Part shown: one piece after another, positions 17,874-26,426 of the stretch | Layout of the letters: each line of letters begins with the position of its first letter | Position numbering within the stretch: the first letter of the stretch is position 1 | Assembly: GCA_016285885.1 (NCBI GenBank) | Contig: JAEERP010000001.1 | Coordinates: forward strand, 620,001-684,000 | Origin: Paludibacteraceae bacterium | GTDB lineage: Bacteria > Bacteroidota > Bacteroidia > Bacteroidales > Paludibacteraceae | DNA: 64,000 nucleotides | Reading direction: 5' to 3' | Position numbers and translations under genes: made by a program | Notes under the pieces: generated by a model | What the model was told of the DNA's origin: nothing | Databases searched by the model: none | Seen by the model: only the letters and a program-made list of their open reading frames with translations

Positions 17874-17893
17874 TGCATTGCGTCTCTACGGTG
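17874..17893 (+). repeat. Palindromic GAGACGC repeat, half copy D
   Basis: The stretch containing TGCATTGCGTCTCTACGGTG is the right half of the element with the ATGCAT centre preserved. Confidence 0.6.
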
Positions 17894-17911
17894 GTCCGAC
17901 TAACGACATAG

Positions 17912-19210
17912 CTAAATAAACATAGCCAAATAGATAGGCATCGTTATCTTCTTATCCTCAACACCCACATTGCAGTTGCCAAACTTATATCCTTCAACCA
18001 CCCCACTCCATGTAAGTACTGTGTTGAGCGACTGCGTACGACCATTTTTGGCTTTCACCTCCAATGGCAGAGGATTTATCCCTGATGTAAGCACGAACTC
18101 AATCTCCACAGACGAATCGTCTTTTTTGTAGAAATAGAGAGGATATTTTTTCTTGTGTAATATATCCGCCATCAGATTCTCAAAGATACCTCCCTTGGCA
18201 GGACCTGTCAATGTGTCCTCCATCAAGGCTGCCTTCATCTCAAAACCATACATGAATGTCAATAACCCTATGTCGCTCATGTAGATGCGAAACTGATCCT
18301 CACGTACGTATGCGGACAGAGGGAACTGCAAAGTGGACAAGTTATAGCAATATGAGACAATGCCCGCATCCCTCAACCAATCCAATGCATTGACGAATTT
18401 GCGGGCCGTACCGTTACGTTCCACCACCGAATATTGGAATTTCGTGTTCTCTTTCGCTAATTGACGTGGAATAGATAGAAAACAGTTCCTCGCTTTGGTC
18501 CGCTCAGTTGCCTCTGCATATTTCGCTATATCATTCAAATATGCAGAAATAATCTTCTCCTGCTCCTGATGGACTATGCCAAAGTTATGGCTGTCAACAA
18601 ACTGATTGACAACTGCCGGCATCCCTCCCACAATCATATATTCGCGGAGATACTCCATCATTTTTCGATGAATGGAATCGTCCACCTTGGTTCTATTCAT
18701 GAAATGTTCCCTTAACGATTCTATCACATCCTCAGACAATCCGATAGCCCACAAGTATTCCTCGAAATCCAATGAATACATATTAACTTGCCGCTCATAA
18801 CCGACAGGAAACGATGAGACAGACTTATAGTTTACGCCCAGCAACGAACCTGATGCTATAACGTCGTAGGTGTCGTCGATCGCCCAAAATTTCAACGACG
18901 TGCGAGCCTGCGGACAGGCTTGGATTTCGTCCAGGAAAATCAAAGTCTTATGAGGAATGAATCGCGCAGTCGGAATATGGACAGAAATCCTTTTTATCAT
19001 TTCCGCAACTGTCAGTTCACCATCAAAAGCGGATTTCAATGCTGGGAATTGCTCGAAATTCAGTTCCACAAACGATTCGTAGTTGTTTTTCGCAAATTCC
19101 TCTATCGTGAATGTTTTGCCTATCTGACGGGCTCCACACACTAAAAGGCACTCCTTTTGCTTGACCGACTTCCACTCTTTTAGATATTCTGTAAACTTGC
19201 GCTTTAACAT
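17912..19210 (-). CDS. AAA-family ATPase with DUF4143
   Basis: A 432-aa ATPase with Walker A GARQIGKT at residues 26-33, Walker B TLIFLDE at 89-95, and a C-terminal DUF4143 region from about 200 with a PD-(D/E)xK-like strand pattern (FYKKDDSSVEIEFVL...LPLEVKA). Such AAA_14/DUF4143 proteins are very common and often strain-variable in Bacteroidales; their cellular role is unclear. Three 32-bp-spaced repeats lie directly upstream. It is in a minus-strand series with abiH-like and small membrane genes, but the 125-bp gap and repeats suggest its own promoter. Confidence 0.85.
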   Translation of the reverse strand: MLKRKFTEYLKEWKSVKQKECLLVCGARQIGKTFTIEEFAKNNYESFVELNFEQFPALKSAFDGELTVAEMIKRISVHIPTARFIPHKTLIFLDEIQACPQARTSLKFWAIDDTYDVIASGSLLGVNYKSVSSFPVGYERQVNMYSLDFEEYLWAIGLSEDVIESLREHFMNRTKVDDSIHRKMMEYLREYMIVGGMPAVVNQFVDSHNFGIVHQEQEKIISAYLNDIAKYAEATERTKARNCFLSIPRQLAKENTKFQYSVVERNGTARKFVNALDWLRDAGIVSYCYNLSTLQFPLSAYVREDQFRIYMSDIGLLTFMYGFEMKAALMEDTLTGPAKGGIFENLMADILHKKKYPLYFYKKDDSSVEIEFVLTSGINPLPLEVKAKNGRTQSLNTVLTWSGVVEGYKFGNCNVGVEDKKITMPIYLAMFI

Positions 19211-19234
19211 ATATTCTTAAATATTTGATTACCA

Positions 19235-19242
19235 CAAATATA
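19235..19242 (-). promoter_or_regulatory. Putative -7 box for the AAA/DUF4143 gene
   Basis: TATATTTG on the minus strand matches TAnnTTTG, 24 bp before the ATG. The repeat block at 19250-19332 lies where a -33 element and operators would be. Confidence 0.45.
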
Positions 19243-19249
19243 AAACATA

Positions 19250-19332
19250 TTTTGCAGATTTTAGAAGGTTTTTTGCGATAATTTTGCAGATTTTCGGAGG
19301 ATATTTTGCCAACATTTGCAGATTTTCGGAGG
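19250..19332 (-). repeat. Three direct repeats with 32-bp period upstream of the AAA/DUF4143 gene
   Basis: TTTGCAGATTTT starts at 19251, 19283 and 19315, each followed by AGAAGG or CGGAGG. The intervening 16-bp halves (TTTTGCGATAA, ATTTTGCCAAC) look like degenerate versions of the same word, so the basic unit may be 16 bp. Confidence 0.8.
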
Positions 19333-19335
19333 TTT

Positions 19336-20388
19336 TCACCTGCCAGAGTTGGCAGAATCACATGTCTTGATGATCTGGAACGCATTGTTGTAGAGCGAAC
19401 GCAGGTTGTTGCCCGTGAGCCGGTTTAGGTTCTTCTTGAGCTGGATCTCGGACGCATCGTCGTAGGTGTAGATGGTGATCTTCCTGTCCTTGTTGTCGAA
19501 ATTGGTCACAAGGTACCTGAAATATGGCTCGAAATACTGGCTGTCACAATCGCCCAACGAATGTCCGTAGATGATCACCTCGTCCGCCTCCATCAGATTC
19601 TTCAGGAGACGAGGCGGATTAAACTGCGAATCGAACGCCTTCTGCACGAAATCGTAGTCGCCGTAGTCGCCATCCTTCGCTCCGATGATCACATGGCCAT
19701 CCTGCAACGAACCGTGCATATACTGCACCTTCGCATCGTATTCCCTGATTTTCAGCGCATCAGTGGTTATCAGACTACCCACTTTGGTATAGTTGAACGA
19801 ATAGACGGAGGCGTTATCGTCCTCCAGAAAGTTCCGCAGAAGGCCTAGCACATAGGCCTCTTGCACGTGCGCCCTCTCCCCCACCTCATCCAGGTAATCG
19901 GCGAGGCCCTTCTCGATCATCTTCAGGGCAATCTCGTCGCGTTGTTCCCTCGTGTACTTGAAATAATCGTCGCTGTAAGGGAAGATGGGGTCTCCTCCCG
20001 ACGGGGAAGGCTGCAGTTTACCCTCTTTCAGCATGTTCTGAACCATATCGCCCCAGAACTGAGGTTCGCCTTGCGGGAAGTCACTATAGGTGCGATAATA
20101 TTTCACAATCTTCTCCTCGTCCTTCGAGTAGTAATCGTCCTTGGAGGGCTCCTTGGCGAACTCCTGCAGCGCATTCTCCAGGTCCAGCCAACGCACCTTA
20201 TCCAACTCCTTCCCTAGCCTCTCGTTGAGGTATTTGATCAACGGTGCGGGATAATCCTTCGGACAATACTTGCTGTCATAGAAATCCTTGTAGATAGTGC
20301 GCCTACCCACCGCCAAATCGAACCCGTTGCCCAATATGAGCACCCTATGGAGCGTTTGGCTATCGTATGCCTCCCGTTTTTTATTCAT
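19336..20388 (-). CDS. AbiH-family abortive infection protein
   Basis: The 350-aa protein shows the AbiH features: LILGNGFDLA near residue 18 with a following T-x-Y-x-DFY, YSFNYT in the middle, the MHGS...VIIGAKDG segment, and EVIIYGHSLGDCDSQYF near residue 285. AbiH proteins, first described in lactococci, limit phage multiplication; the mechanism is unresolved and the GNGFDLA motif hints at a nucleotide- or NAD-binding Rossmann-like fold. A small membrane protein gene lies 64 bp upstream on the same strand. I infer a phage-defence role from the family. Confidence 0.8.
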   Translation of the reverse strand: MNKKREAYDSQTLHRVLILGNGFDLAVGRRTIYKDFYDSKYCPKDYPAPLIKYLNERLGKELDKVRWLDLENALQEFAKEPSKDDYYSKDEEKIVKYYRTYSDFPQGEPQFWGDMVQNMLKEGKLQPSPSGGDPIFPYSDDYFKYTREQRDEIALKMIEKGLADYLDEVGERAHVQEAYVLGLLRNFLEDDNASVYSFNYTKVGSLITTDALKIREYDAKVQYMHGSLQDGHVIIGAKDGDYGDYDFVQKAFDSQFNPPRLLKNLMEADEVIIYGHSLGDCDSQYFEPYFRYLVTNFDNKDRKITIYTYDDASEIQLKKNLNRLTGNNLRSLYNNAFQIIKTCDSANSGR

Positions 20389-20416
20389 CTTCCCTCAATT
20401 CGTGAAACTGTTTCCT

Positions 20417-20424
20417 CAAAGATA
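20417..20424 (-). promoter_or_regulatory. Putative -7 box for the AbiH-family gene
   Basis: TATCTTTG on the minus strand lies 29 bp before the AbiH ATG, suggesting transcription separate from the upstream membrane gene. Confidence 0.4.
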
Positions 20425-20452
20425 TAAAATATTTTTCAGAACAGCCATCCGA

Positions 20453-20773
20453 TCATAGGTCTAGGTTCAAAACAAAAGGCAGGAAAACGAAGAGGATAAC
20501 ACTGAGCGGGAGTGCGATCAACTCCGAGAGAAGCAAAACAATGGCTTTCCCGGACTGTTTCTCCGCAAAAAACGCCACCATTTCGGTAATTGCGAAGATG
20601 AAACACACGATGGAAAGGAATGAAAAAACAACCAATATAGTCCCATATTGTCCATCGTCGTGCGGATTATAACACTGTATCACAGCAGAAACGAGTCCAA
20701 TAAGCAGATGCAATACCGGAAATATCCAATAATGCTGGGAGACCTTCTCCCTTATAATTTCTAATACTCCCAT
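20453..20773 (-). CDS. Small membrane protein, unknown
   Basis: A 106-aa hydrophobic protein with three probable membrane spans (about residues 15-35, 44-69 and 78-102) separated by a polar CYNPHDDGQYG loop and EKQSGK. I do not recognise a family. It lies between the GH5 gene (29 bp upstream) and the AbiH-type gene (64 bp downstream), all on the minus strand. Small membrane partners occur in several phage-defence modules, so an association with AbiH is possible but unproven. Confidence 0.55.
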   Translation of the reverse strand: MGVLEIIREKVSQHYWIFPVLHLLIGLVSAVIQCYNPHDDGQYGTILVVFSFLSIVCFIFAITEMVAFFAEKQSGKAIVLLLSELIALPLSVILFVFLPFVLNLDL

Positions 20774-20802
20774 GACATCATATTTTTACACTAATATTTG
20801 AT

Positions 20803-22062
20803 TCAGAACGGATAGACGCCCTCGTTTGCGCCTTTCAGCAAGCCCTCCATGGCCCTTTGGTTTCCAACTGTACACTTGTCACGGTCGATCACGCTTTTGG
20901 ATCCGTTCGGAGTATCCCATAACACGGGTACAATACCATGATTCTTAGCGGTTTTGGTCAGGAAATAATAGTAGTCCGCACGACACTCCTCAAACTTGTC
21001 CTGCCATTCAGCGGATAGTTCACGGTTCATGATGGCGAACTCACCCATCACGACAGGTATACCATTGTCGACAAATTTCGCTTTGATGGCGGAGAACTCG
21101 GATATGACGGTCTCCTCCGTATGCCAAGAGCAGGAACGATTCACTCCGTCCACGATTATGTTCTGATAATCCTTTCCCCAGAACCAATGGGCGGGTCCCC
21201 AATCGGCATCTTCCTCCATCAACGCATAAGTGTATGGGTAGTAATGGAACTCCATCAGCAGGCGGTTCGGAACGACATCGGTCGGCATGTAGTCATACTG
21301 CACGGCTTTGTCGGCCGCTGTCCCCGCGCATTGAATGACTAGACAACGTGTTCCATTGTAGCCACCCGAGGCACGAACCGTGTTGACGAAAGTCTGGTGA
21401 TATGACCTGAGTATGGCGGCTTGCTCGTCATTTTCCGTATCTGGCTCATTGGCGCTGCAGAAGACCAAATGCTCGTCGTAGTTCTTGAAATGGGAGGCGA
21501 TCTGTCCCCACAGGTTCTCTTGCGTTTTGTTCACAGAGGATTGCGAGGCCGCGTCCACATGCCTCTCCAACCATCCCCCATCCCAATGGATGTTCAACAA
21601 CACGTACAGATCGTCCTTCATGCAATAGTCCACCACCTCCTGTATGCGGTCCATCCACCATTCCGGTATGACACCGCCATTCGCCTCAGCATAGGTGTTC
21701 CATGCCACGGGGATGCGCACGGTATTGAATCCAGCCTCTTTGTAGGCGTCGATGATCTGTTGCGTGATTTTCGGGCTACCCCAACAGCTTTCGTTGCTGG
21801 AGGTCGTGGAACAACCGACGGATTCGAACGTGTTGCCGATATTGCAGGCCAAGAACATCTTTGAGGCTAACTCTGAAGCCGTCATTTTCAGCTCCATCTC
21901 AGTCGGTTCGTCGGACATGGAGAATGTTACGCTGTCCACATCGGCCACTTCAAATTGGGTGACGGAACCATCTTTCTGCCAAACATAAAAATAATCTTGC
22001 GCACTACTGTTAAAATGCGCACAAATAGTCCAAACAGCTAAAAATAAACCCCTTATCTTCAT
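20803..22062 (-). CDS. Glycoside hydrolase family 5 (cellulase-type)
   Basis: The product is 419 aa from the ATG of MKIRGLFLAVW, which begins a proper signal peptide; an upstream ATG at 22119 adds 19 residues that would spoil it. After a short element (YVWQKDGSVTQFEVADVDSVTF) common at the start of Bacteroidota secreted enzymes, a GH5 TIM barrel runs from about residue 60. The acid/base is Glu206 in NEP and the nucleophile Glu341 in VVMGEFA. It should cut beta-glucans or related polysaccharides; exact specificity is not readable. There is no T9SS sorting domain and no polysaccharide utilisation locus around it. Confidence 0.88.
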   Translation of the reverse strand: MKIRGLFLAVWTICAHFNSSAQDYFYVWQKDGSVTQFEVADVDSVTFSMSDEPTEMELKMTASELASKMFLACNIGNTFESVGCSTTSSNESCWGSPKITQQIIDAYKEAGFNTVRIPVAWNTYAEANGGVIPEWWMDRIQEVVDYCMKDDLYVLLNIHWDGGWLERHVDAASQSSVNKTQENLWGQIASHFKNYDEHLVFCSANEPDTENDEQAAILRSYHQTFVNTVRASGGYNGTRCLVIQCAGTAADKAVQYDYMPTDVVPNRLLMEFHYYPYTYALMEEDADWGPAHWFWGKDYQNIIVDGVNRSCSWHTEETVISEFSAIKAKFVDNGIPVVMGEFAIMNRELSAEWQDKFEECRADYYYFLTKTAKNHGIVPVLWDTPNGSKSVIDRDKCTVGNQRAMEGLLKGANEGVYPF

Positions 22063-22296
22063 AATAGTTCTTTTAGGAGGAATAAAAATCCGATCATCTA
22101 ACAAATCAACACCCCTCAATTGACAATCTATGATATATGCAAAATTTTCAAACGCTCATTCAATCGTTCGGTAAAGATACAAATAATTCCAAAAGTAGGG
22201 CAACAATTCACACATTTTCAGAGATTTCACCCTCTTTAAAAGCTTTTCTATTGCTTAATAAACGAGAGAGGAATATTCAGATTTTAAATATAAAAA

Positions 22297-22321
22297 AATA
22301 GCGGCTACGAGAGTCGCTATT
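22297..22321 (-). terminator. Terminator of the DUF4832 gene
   Basis: AATAGCG and CGCTATT form the stem, with a T-rich tail on the minus strand. The rest of 22063-22400 holds only AT-rich sequence, including a weak -7-like TATCTTTA near 22175 for the GH5 gene. Confidence 0.75.
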
Positions 22322-22400
22322 GCTTTTTTGTCTGGCGAGGATCGCTCCCCCCCTTACATTGCTATGCAAATATGCAATATATTTTTAAAACGACAAACTC

Positions 22401-23888
22401 TTATTTAACATACATTTTCTTCCCTTTTGAAACCACTAATCCCTTGTAATCTTCAGGGACTTCAGAGCCGAATATATTGTACCATTGGCTATCATCGTCT
22501 GTGTCAGACTGCTTAACCAAGTCGAGACCTGTTGTTACTGCGCCATCGAAATCATACTCAATCGTCTGTGTGTCAAGAATATAATCGCTCACAATCTTTG
22601 GATTCTCCACGGCATGGCCTTTCTCGTCGCACGCCAATGGTGCGTCGATGGTGACTTCGATGGATTCGTTTGGCAACAAGCCACGCAATGTTTTTTCCGC
22701 ACGGATGGAACCGATTGCGAAATAGGCGTCCCGATAGAGTGGCGCCACACCCTTGTTGCATACGGTGATCTTCGTTTGCGCACCGTCACTCTGGCAGTTC
22801 GTCACCACGAAATGATAGCCCGTGGCCATACTGCACTCCTTGAAGCGGGTTGCATTGTTGTAGGAATTCCGTCCCGACGGATTGTTGTTCGCAATCATAA
22901 ACGTGATATGGTACTTCGCAGATTGTTCCTCCCATGTATGTCCGTACATACCGGATGGATTGGTGAATTTCTCTTGGTCAGTATCTTCATAATAGCTTAT
23001 TTCACCTCCGCAAACGCCTGTTTTCCAACGATTCACACCCATTGTCTCCCAACATTCCTCGTTATAGCCTTCCCCCGACTTCTTTTCATGTTCCTTGTGC
23101 ATGAAAGAGTCGTCGAAGAGACCGAACGACAGGCTGCGCAGCTCCTTGTCATCGGCGAAAGGCGTGTATTCATCATCCGCCGCATCGATGCTGATCGCCC
23201 AAGGAATATTGGCCATCACATCGGAAAGATGCAGGAAAAACTCCTTCTGATAATCCTTGGTTGGGAAGTTTGTTCCAAATTTGATATTGACCCCATTCTC
23301 ATCGTAAATGTGGTATTCAGACCAGTGGCCAAAACCCACCTCCACGAAGGCGATGCGAGGGTCGTTCTCATATCGCTTGGCGAAATCGGTATAGAACAGC
23401 TTAGTAAAGCGTTTCAGTTCATCGTTGCCCCAATCCGCATAGTAGGTTTCACCATCACCCTTCACCTTCTTGTAGGTCTCATGGTAGTTTGACTGCGCCT
23501 TGATGTATGCGGGGACACCCGTTGTGCCCGGTTTATCGTCGACCATCTTCTCTCCCGGATATTCGTAGAAGAAACGAAGCACGGCTTGGTGATTACGGCT
23601 CTTGATATCATCGAGAAGATCGTCCAAATAGCTCCAATCGTATTGGATGGCACCATTCACCACACCACTCTTCACCACCTTGCAAGGGGCTAGATAGGAG
23701 TATTCCAAGGCATGGCTCGCGCCATAGGTCTTATAACGATCCTCGGCCTCGTCGGGCCACAAAACCAATCCTGTCATAGGTTGCACGTTGGTGACTTGAG
23801 AGCTAAGGCTGATGGACTTCCAATCAGCCGCCATGCTATTCATGACAAACACTGCATTGAGGAGTATCGGGAGCACTATCTTTTTCAT
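22401..23888 (-). CDS. Secreted DUF4832-type protein
   Basis: A 495-aa protein with a signal peptide (ending NSMAAD). Its N-terminal two thirds look like a TIM-barrel glycosidase-like domain (TGLVLWPDEAED, AVLRFFYEYPGE, RIAFVEVGFGHWSEYH with candidate acidic residues, AISIDAADD), followed by the beta-sandwich DUF4832 domain (VTNCQSDGAQTKITVCNKGVAPLYRDAYFAIG). The last 30 residues (QWYNIFGSEV...GLVVSKGKKMYVK) resemble a tail seen on secreted proteins of this group. No catalytic function is established for the family. Its own terminator follows. Confidence 0.7.
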   Translation of the reverse strand: MKKIVLPILLNAVFVMNSMAADWKSISLSSQVTNVQPMTGLVLWPDEAEDRYKTYGASHALEYSYLAPCKVVKSGVVNGAIQYDWSYLDDLLDDIKSRNHQAVLRFFYEYPGEKMVDDKPGTTGVPAYIKAQSNYHETYKKVKGDGETYYADWGNDELKRFTKLFYTDFAKRYENDPRIAFVEVGFGHWSEYHIYDENGVNIKFGTNFPTKDYQKEFFLHLSDVMANIPWAISIDAADDEYTPFADDKELRSLSFGLFDDSFMHKEHEKKSGEGYNEECWETMGVNRWKTGVCGGEISYYEDTDQEKFTNPSGMYGHTWEEQSAKYHITFMIANNNPSGRNSYNNATRFKECSMATGYHFVVTNCQSDGAQTKITVCNKGVAPLYRDAYFAIGSIRAEKTLRGLLPNESIEVTIDAPLACDEKGHAVENPKIVSDYILDTQTIEYDFDGAVTTGLDLVKQSDTDDDSQWYNIFGSEVPEDYKGLVVSKGKKMYVK

Positions 23889-23910
23889 ATTCTTTCTTAT
23901 GATTAGTTTC

Positions 23911-23941
23911 CAAATTTAGGCAATATGTCATAACAAATATA
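23911..23941 (-). promoter_or_regulatory. Putative promoter of the DUF4832 gene
   Basis: Two overlapping candidates exist on the minus strand, TAAATTTG at 23911-23918 and TATATTTG at 23934-23941; either could be the -7 box. Confidence 0.4.
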
Positions 23942-23978
23942 AATCATTTTTATCAATCCATCAACATAAAGAATAAAA

Positions 23979-24146
23979 ATGTCACGCTTAGTTCTTCATT
24001 TAACAGGTGATTGCCATGCGGGGAATGGATTAAAGAAAGCTAAATGGAAGCGCCATGTCCAGCAGATGGGAAAGGCTTTGTCGCAATTGGCAACAGGGGG
24101 AAAGATGGACAATGGTAAATCCGAACGAAAAAAAATTACAGAATGA
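23979..24146 (+). CDS. Possible small 55-aa protein, unrecognised
   Basis: An ATG-to-TGA frame of 56 codons lies in an otherwise empty 324-bp intergenic stretch (23889-24212). The product begins MSRLVLHLTGDCHAG and ends with a lysine-rich tail (SERKKITE). It is locally less AT-rich than its flanks, which favours coding. No ribosome-binding site or promoter is evident and I do not recognise a family, so it may be a chance frame or gene remnant. Confidence 0.22.
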   Translation: MSRLVLHLTGDCHAGNGLKKAKWKRHVQQMGKALSQLATGGKMDNGKSERKKITE

Positions 24147-24212
24147 ATGGTTATCAACGATAAATTGTTTATATTTATCCAAATTATATACTAATTCTTA
24201 AAACCTACTATC

Positions 24213-25145
24213 ATGAGGAAACTTATATTAACCCTTATCACAATGTTTGTGGCTATCTCCTCCAATTGGGCACAAGACACTGTTTTTCAAATTCATGACT
24301 CAACTGCATACAACAAGGAGAAACACATGTACAATGTCACCCTCATCTCCAATTTCGAGGGGGTACAGCTCACAGTCAGCGGCAAAATCGGAAAGCATGA
24401 TTATGTGGATTTAGGATTGCCAAGCGGTGTTTTATGGGCGACCTGCAACATTGGTGCGAAAACACCTGTGGGAACGGGCGATTTCTTTGCCTGGGGTGAG
24501 ACCAAGAAGAAAAAGGAATACAACTGGAACACATATAAGTGGTCGGAAATCACGAAAAACGGGACCTATACGGACGCAAACGGGAAGGAAAAACCCGCAT
24601 ATAAAAAAATACAGACCAAATATTGCGCCAATAGCTACATCGAATACGAAGGAAAGAAATATGTGAAGAAAGGGGCGATCATGGATAGCATGAACACTCT
24701 TCTTCCTGTAGATGATGCGGCCGCCGTACACTGGGGGGACAGATGGCGCATACCTACCATAGAGGAGATAGAAGAGCTTATCGAATGGTGCGATTGGTTA
24801 TGGGTTCCAAACTATAATAAAACTGGCATAGCAGGTATCATGGGCGTCTCAAAGATCAATGAAGCCTTCATCTTCTTCCCTGCAGCAGGCTTTATGTTTA
24901 ACAAAAACCATAATGATGAGGGAAAATTTGGAGCCTATTGGTCATCCAATCTGGTAAAGAACGTGGATTTTAGGCAAAACATATTGGATCCTAGCGGCAG
25001 GTCGATGGGATTCTATTTCGGGAATAAAATTGGGATAGCATGGGTCCGTTCCAACTGGGACGATCGAATGTTCGGCATGCTTGTTCGTGCGGTATGCTCC
25101 CCTCAAGAAGGAGAGAACGCTTCCATCATCTATAAGAAAGAATAA
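24213..25145 (+). CDS. Secreted FISUMP-like (Fibrobacter major paralogous domain) protein
   Basis: A 310-aa exported protein (signal peptide ending SSNWAQ). From about residue 50 it shows the hallmarks of the Fibrobacter succinogenes major domain: HDYVDLGLPSGVLWATCNIG, FFAWGE, WGDRWRIPTIEEIEELI, FFPAAG, GAYWSSN and LVRAVC. Many Bacteroidales surface proteins carry this domain; its function is unknown, though the fold is C-type-lectin-like. It is monocistronic with its own terminator. Confidence 0.78.
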   Translation: MRKLILTLITMFVAISSNWAQDTVFQIHDSTAYNKEKHMYNVTLISNFEGVQLTVSGKIGKHDYVDLGLPSGVLWATCNIGAKTPVGTGDFFAWGETKKKKEYNWNTYKWSEITKNGTYTDANGKEKPAYKKIQTKYCANSYIEYEGKKYVKKGAIMDSMNTLLPVDDAAAVHWGDRWRIPTIEEIEELIEWCDWLWVPNYNKTGIAGIMGVSKINEAFIFFPAAGFMFNKNHNDEGKFGAYWSSNLVKNVDFRQNILDPSGRSMGFYFGNKIGIAWVRSNWDDRMFGMLVRAVCSPQEGENASIIYKKE

Positions 25146-25190
25146 CGAAGGAGAGGGTGTATCCCTACCCTGTCCCATCATACGAAAAAA

Positions 25191-25230
25191 AAAGAGAGAG
25201 GATGTTCCCCCAAGAACTTCCTCTCTCTTT
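25191..25230 (+). terminator. Terminator of the FISUMP-like gene
   Basis: A 17-bp stem with one mismatch (left AAAGAGAGAGGATGTTC) closes on CCCCAA and ends in T-rich sequence. The minus-strand gene ending at 25257 could use it as well. Confidence 0.8.
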
Positions 25231-25256
25231 TTATGGTTTAATCCATCACAGAAGCC

Positions 25257-26222
25257 TTACTTCAGCCATGATTTATACTTCACCCACACATGCAACCATA
25301 TACGTGCGATGGAGTCTATGGCATCGCTGAAAATCATCTTGTTATAATCGTCGAAGTGTTGTCCCCACTCCGTCTGTTCCATGAATTCATTGATGCCCTG
25401 GGTGTTCTGGAACGTCAATGGTATCAGGTAATAGGAGAAGAGGTAGGAATATTGCGAGGCACTGCTCATGTAGTCCCACGTGCTGGAGTTGCCACTTCCC
25501 CACCCGTGCACGTAAGGACGAGTCGCCATCTCCTCCATCACATCCATTATCAGCTTCGTAGGCGATGTCTGGAGCGGGTACCCGTCCGGCGCATAGTAGA
25601 AACGGTTATTGTCCGTGTCGATCTTGAACGATTTCTTGATCTGGTCTTCCCACTTCTTCTCGATGGCGCCATGAACGCCCTTCTCGTCGGAGAACGGACG
25701 GCTATCGCAGTGGAGCGGCATATGGCAGTCCGCCACGTAATGGCTCAGAATGAAGAACCGCAGGGCGATATGGTTGTTGGTTGTCGCGATAGGACAGCCA
25801 CGATCCTCCTTGAAAAGGGTCTTGAAATTGTCCACGATGCTATGGGCGATGGACTCGCAACGGTCGGCGCAGTTACCCTGCACGATGTCGTACGGACAAT
25901 TGTAGAGCGCCGATCTCTTCTTCATCATGGCAGTAATGGAATGTGTGGCGGGCATGCCACGGAATGTGCTGTACTTCCCCCCTTCGTTGGGTTGGTACTT
26001 GACGATATGGCTCGTGCTCATATCTTTGAAGACATCGTCCGGATACCATGCACCTTCGATCACGAAGTCTCTGTAATCCATAAACCATTTCACGAGCGAT
26101 TTGGCGTGTTTCCTGATATCCTCACTTACACCCTTTACCACAGCTGGGTCTGTTGTCGTGGCGATTGTCTCCAATCGTTTGATTGCCATAAAGGCAATCC
26201 ACGCATGTGAATATTTCTTCAT
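25257..26222 (-). CDS. S1/P1 nuclease or zinc-dependent phospholipase C superfamily protein
   Basis: The product is 321 aa from MKKYSHAWIAF; the frame extends upstream to 26360 but through a promoter box and basic junk sequence. The mainly helical protein shows zinc-ligand histidine and aspartate motifs of this superfamily: SHAWI at the N-terminus, MPATHS, and HYVADCHMPLHCD at about residue 170. Relatives hydrolyse nucleic acids or phospholipids. No signal peptide is evident, unlike most secreted members, so cellular location is uncertain. Confidence 0.7.
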   Translation of the reverse strand: MKKYSHAWIAFMAIKRLETIATTTDPAVVKGVSEDIRKHAKSLVKWFMDYRDFVIEGAWYPDDVFKDMSTSHIVKYQPNEGGKYSTFRGMPATHSITAMMKKRSALYNCPYDIVQGNCADRCESIAHSIVDNFKTLFKEDRGCPIATTNNHIALRFFILSHYVADCHMPLHCDSRPFSDEKGVHGAIEKKWEDQIKKSFKIDTDNNRFYYAPDGYPLQTSPTKLIMDVMEEMATRPYVHGWGSGNSSTWDYMSSASQYSYLFSYYLIPLTFQNTQGINEFMEQTEWGQHFDDYNKMIFSDAIDSIARIWLHVWVKYKSWLK

Positions 26223-26251
26223 ATACTCCTTACCAATAAGTTTTCCTATTC

Positions 26252-26259
26252 CAAAGATA
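26252..26259 (-). promoter_or_regulatory. Putative -7 box for the S1/P1-PLC-like gene
   Basis: TATCTTTG on the minus strand, 30 bp before the chosen ATG; it supports starting at MKKYSHAW. Confidence 0.45.
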
Positions 26260-26367
26260 TAAAAATAGGGACAATGCGCATAAGGTGCGAAGAAAAAAAA
26301 CGGCAAACGCATCCTTCTGTGCGACCGAAAAGCTTGCCATGGAGGGGAGAACCCAAACATAAAAAAA

Positions 26368-26404
26368 CACCCCGCAGACGTGAAATAAACGTTTCTGCGG
26401 GGTG
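26368..26404 (-). terminator. Terminator of the PKD2-PKD1-PorP1 operon
   Basis: CACCCCGCAGACG pairs with CGTTTCTGCGGGGTG (a 2-base bulge), followed by T7 on the minus strand, 23 bp after the first PorP/SprF gene. Confidence 0.85.
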
Positions 26405-26426
26405 CTTTTAGACTTATACTATATCC

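Noticed and set aside
17697-17903. 68-codon plus frame beginning MLNRISEKF
   Set aside because: Its last codons are the palindromic repeat and the composition is not protein-like; probably a chance frame in repeat-rich DNA.
20803-23888. Polysaccharide utilisation locus around the GH5 and DUF4832 genes
   Set aside because: No SusC/SusD pair, sensor or other glycosidases adjoin; each gene seems to be transcribed separately.
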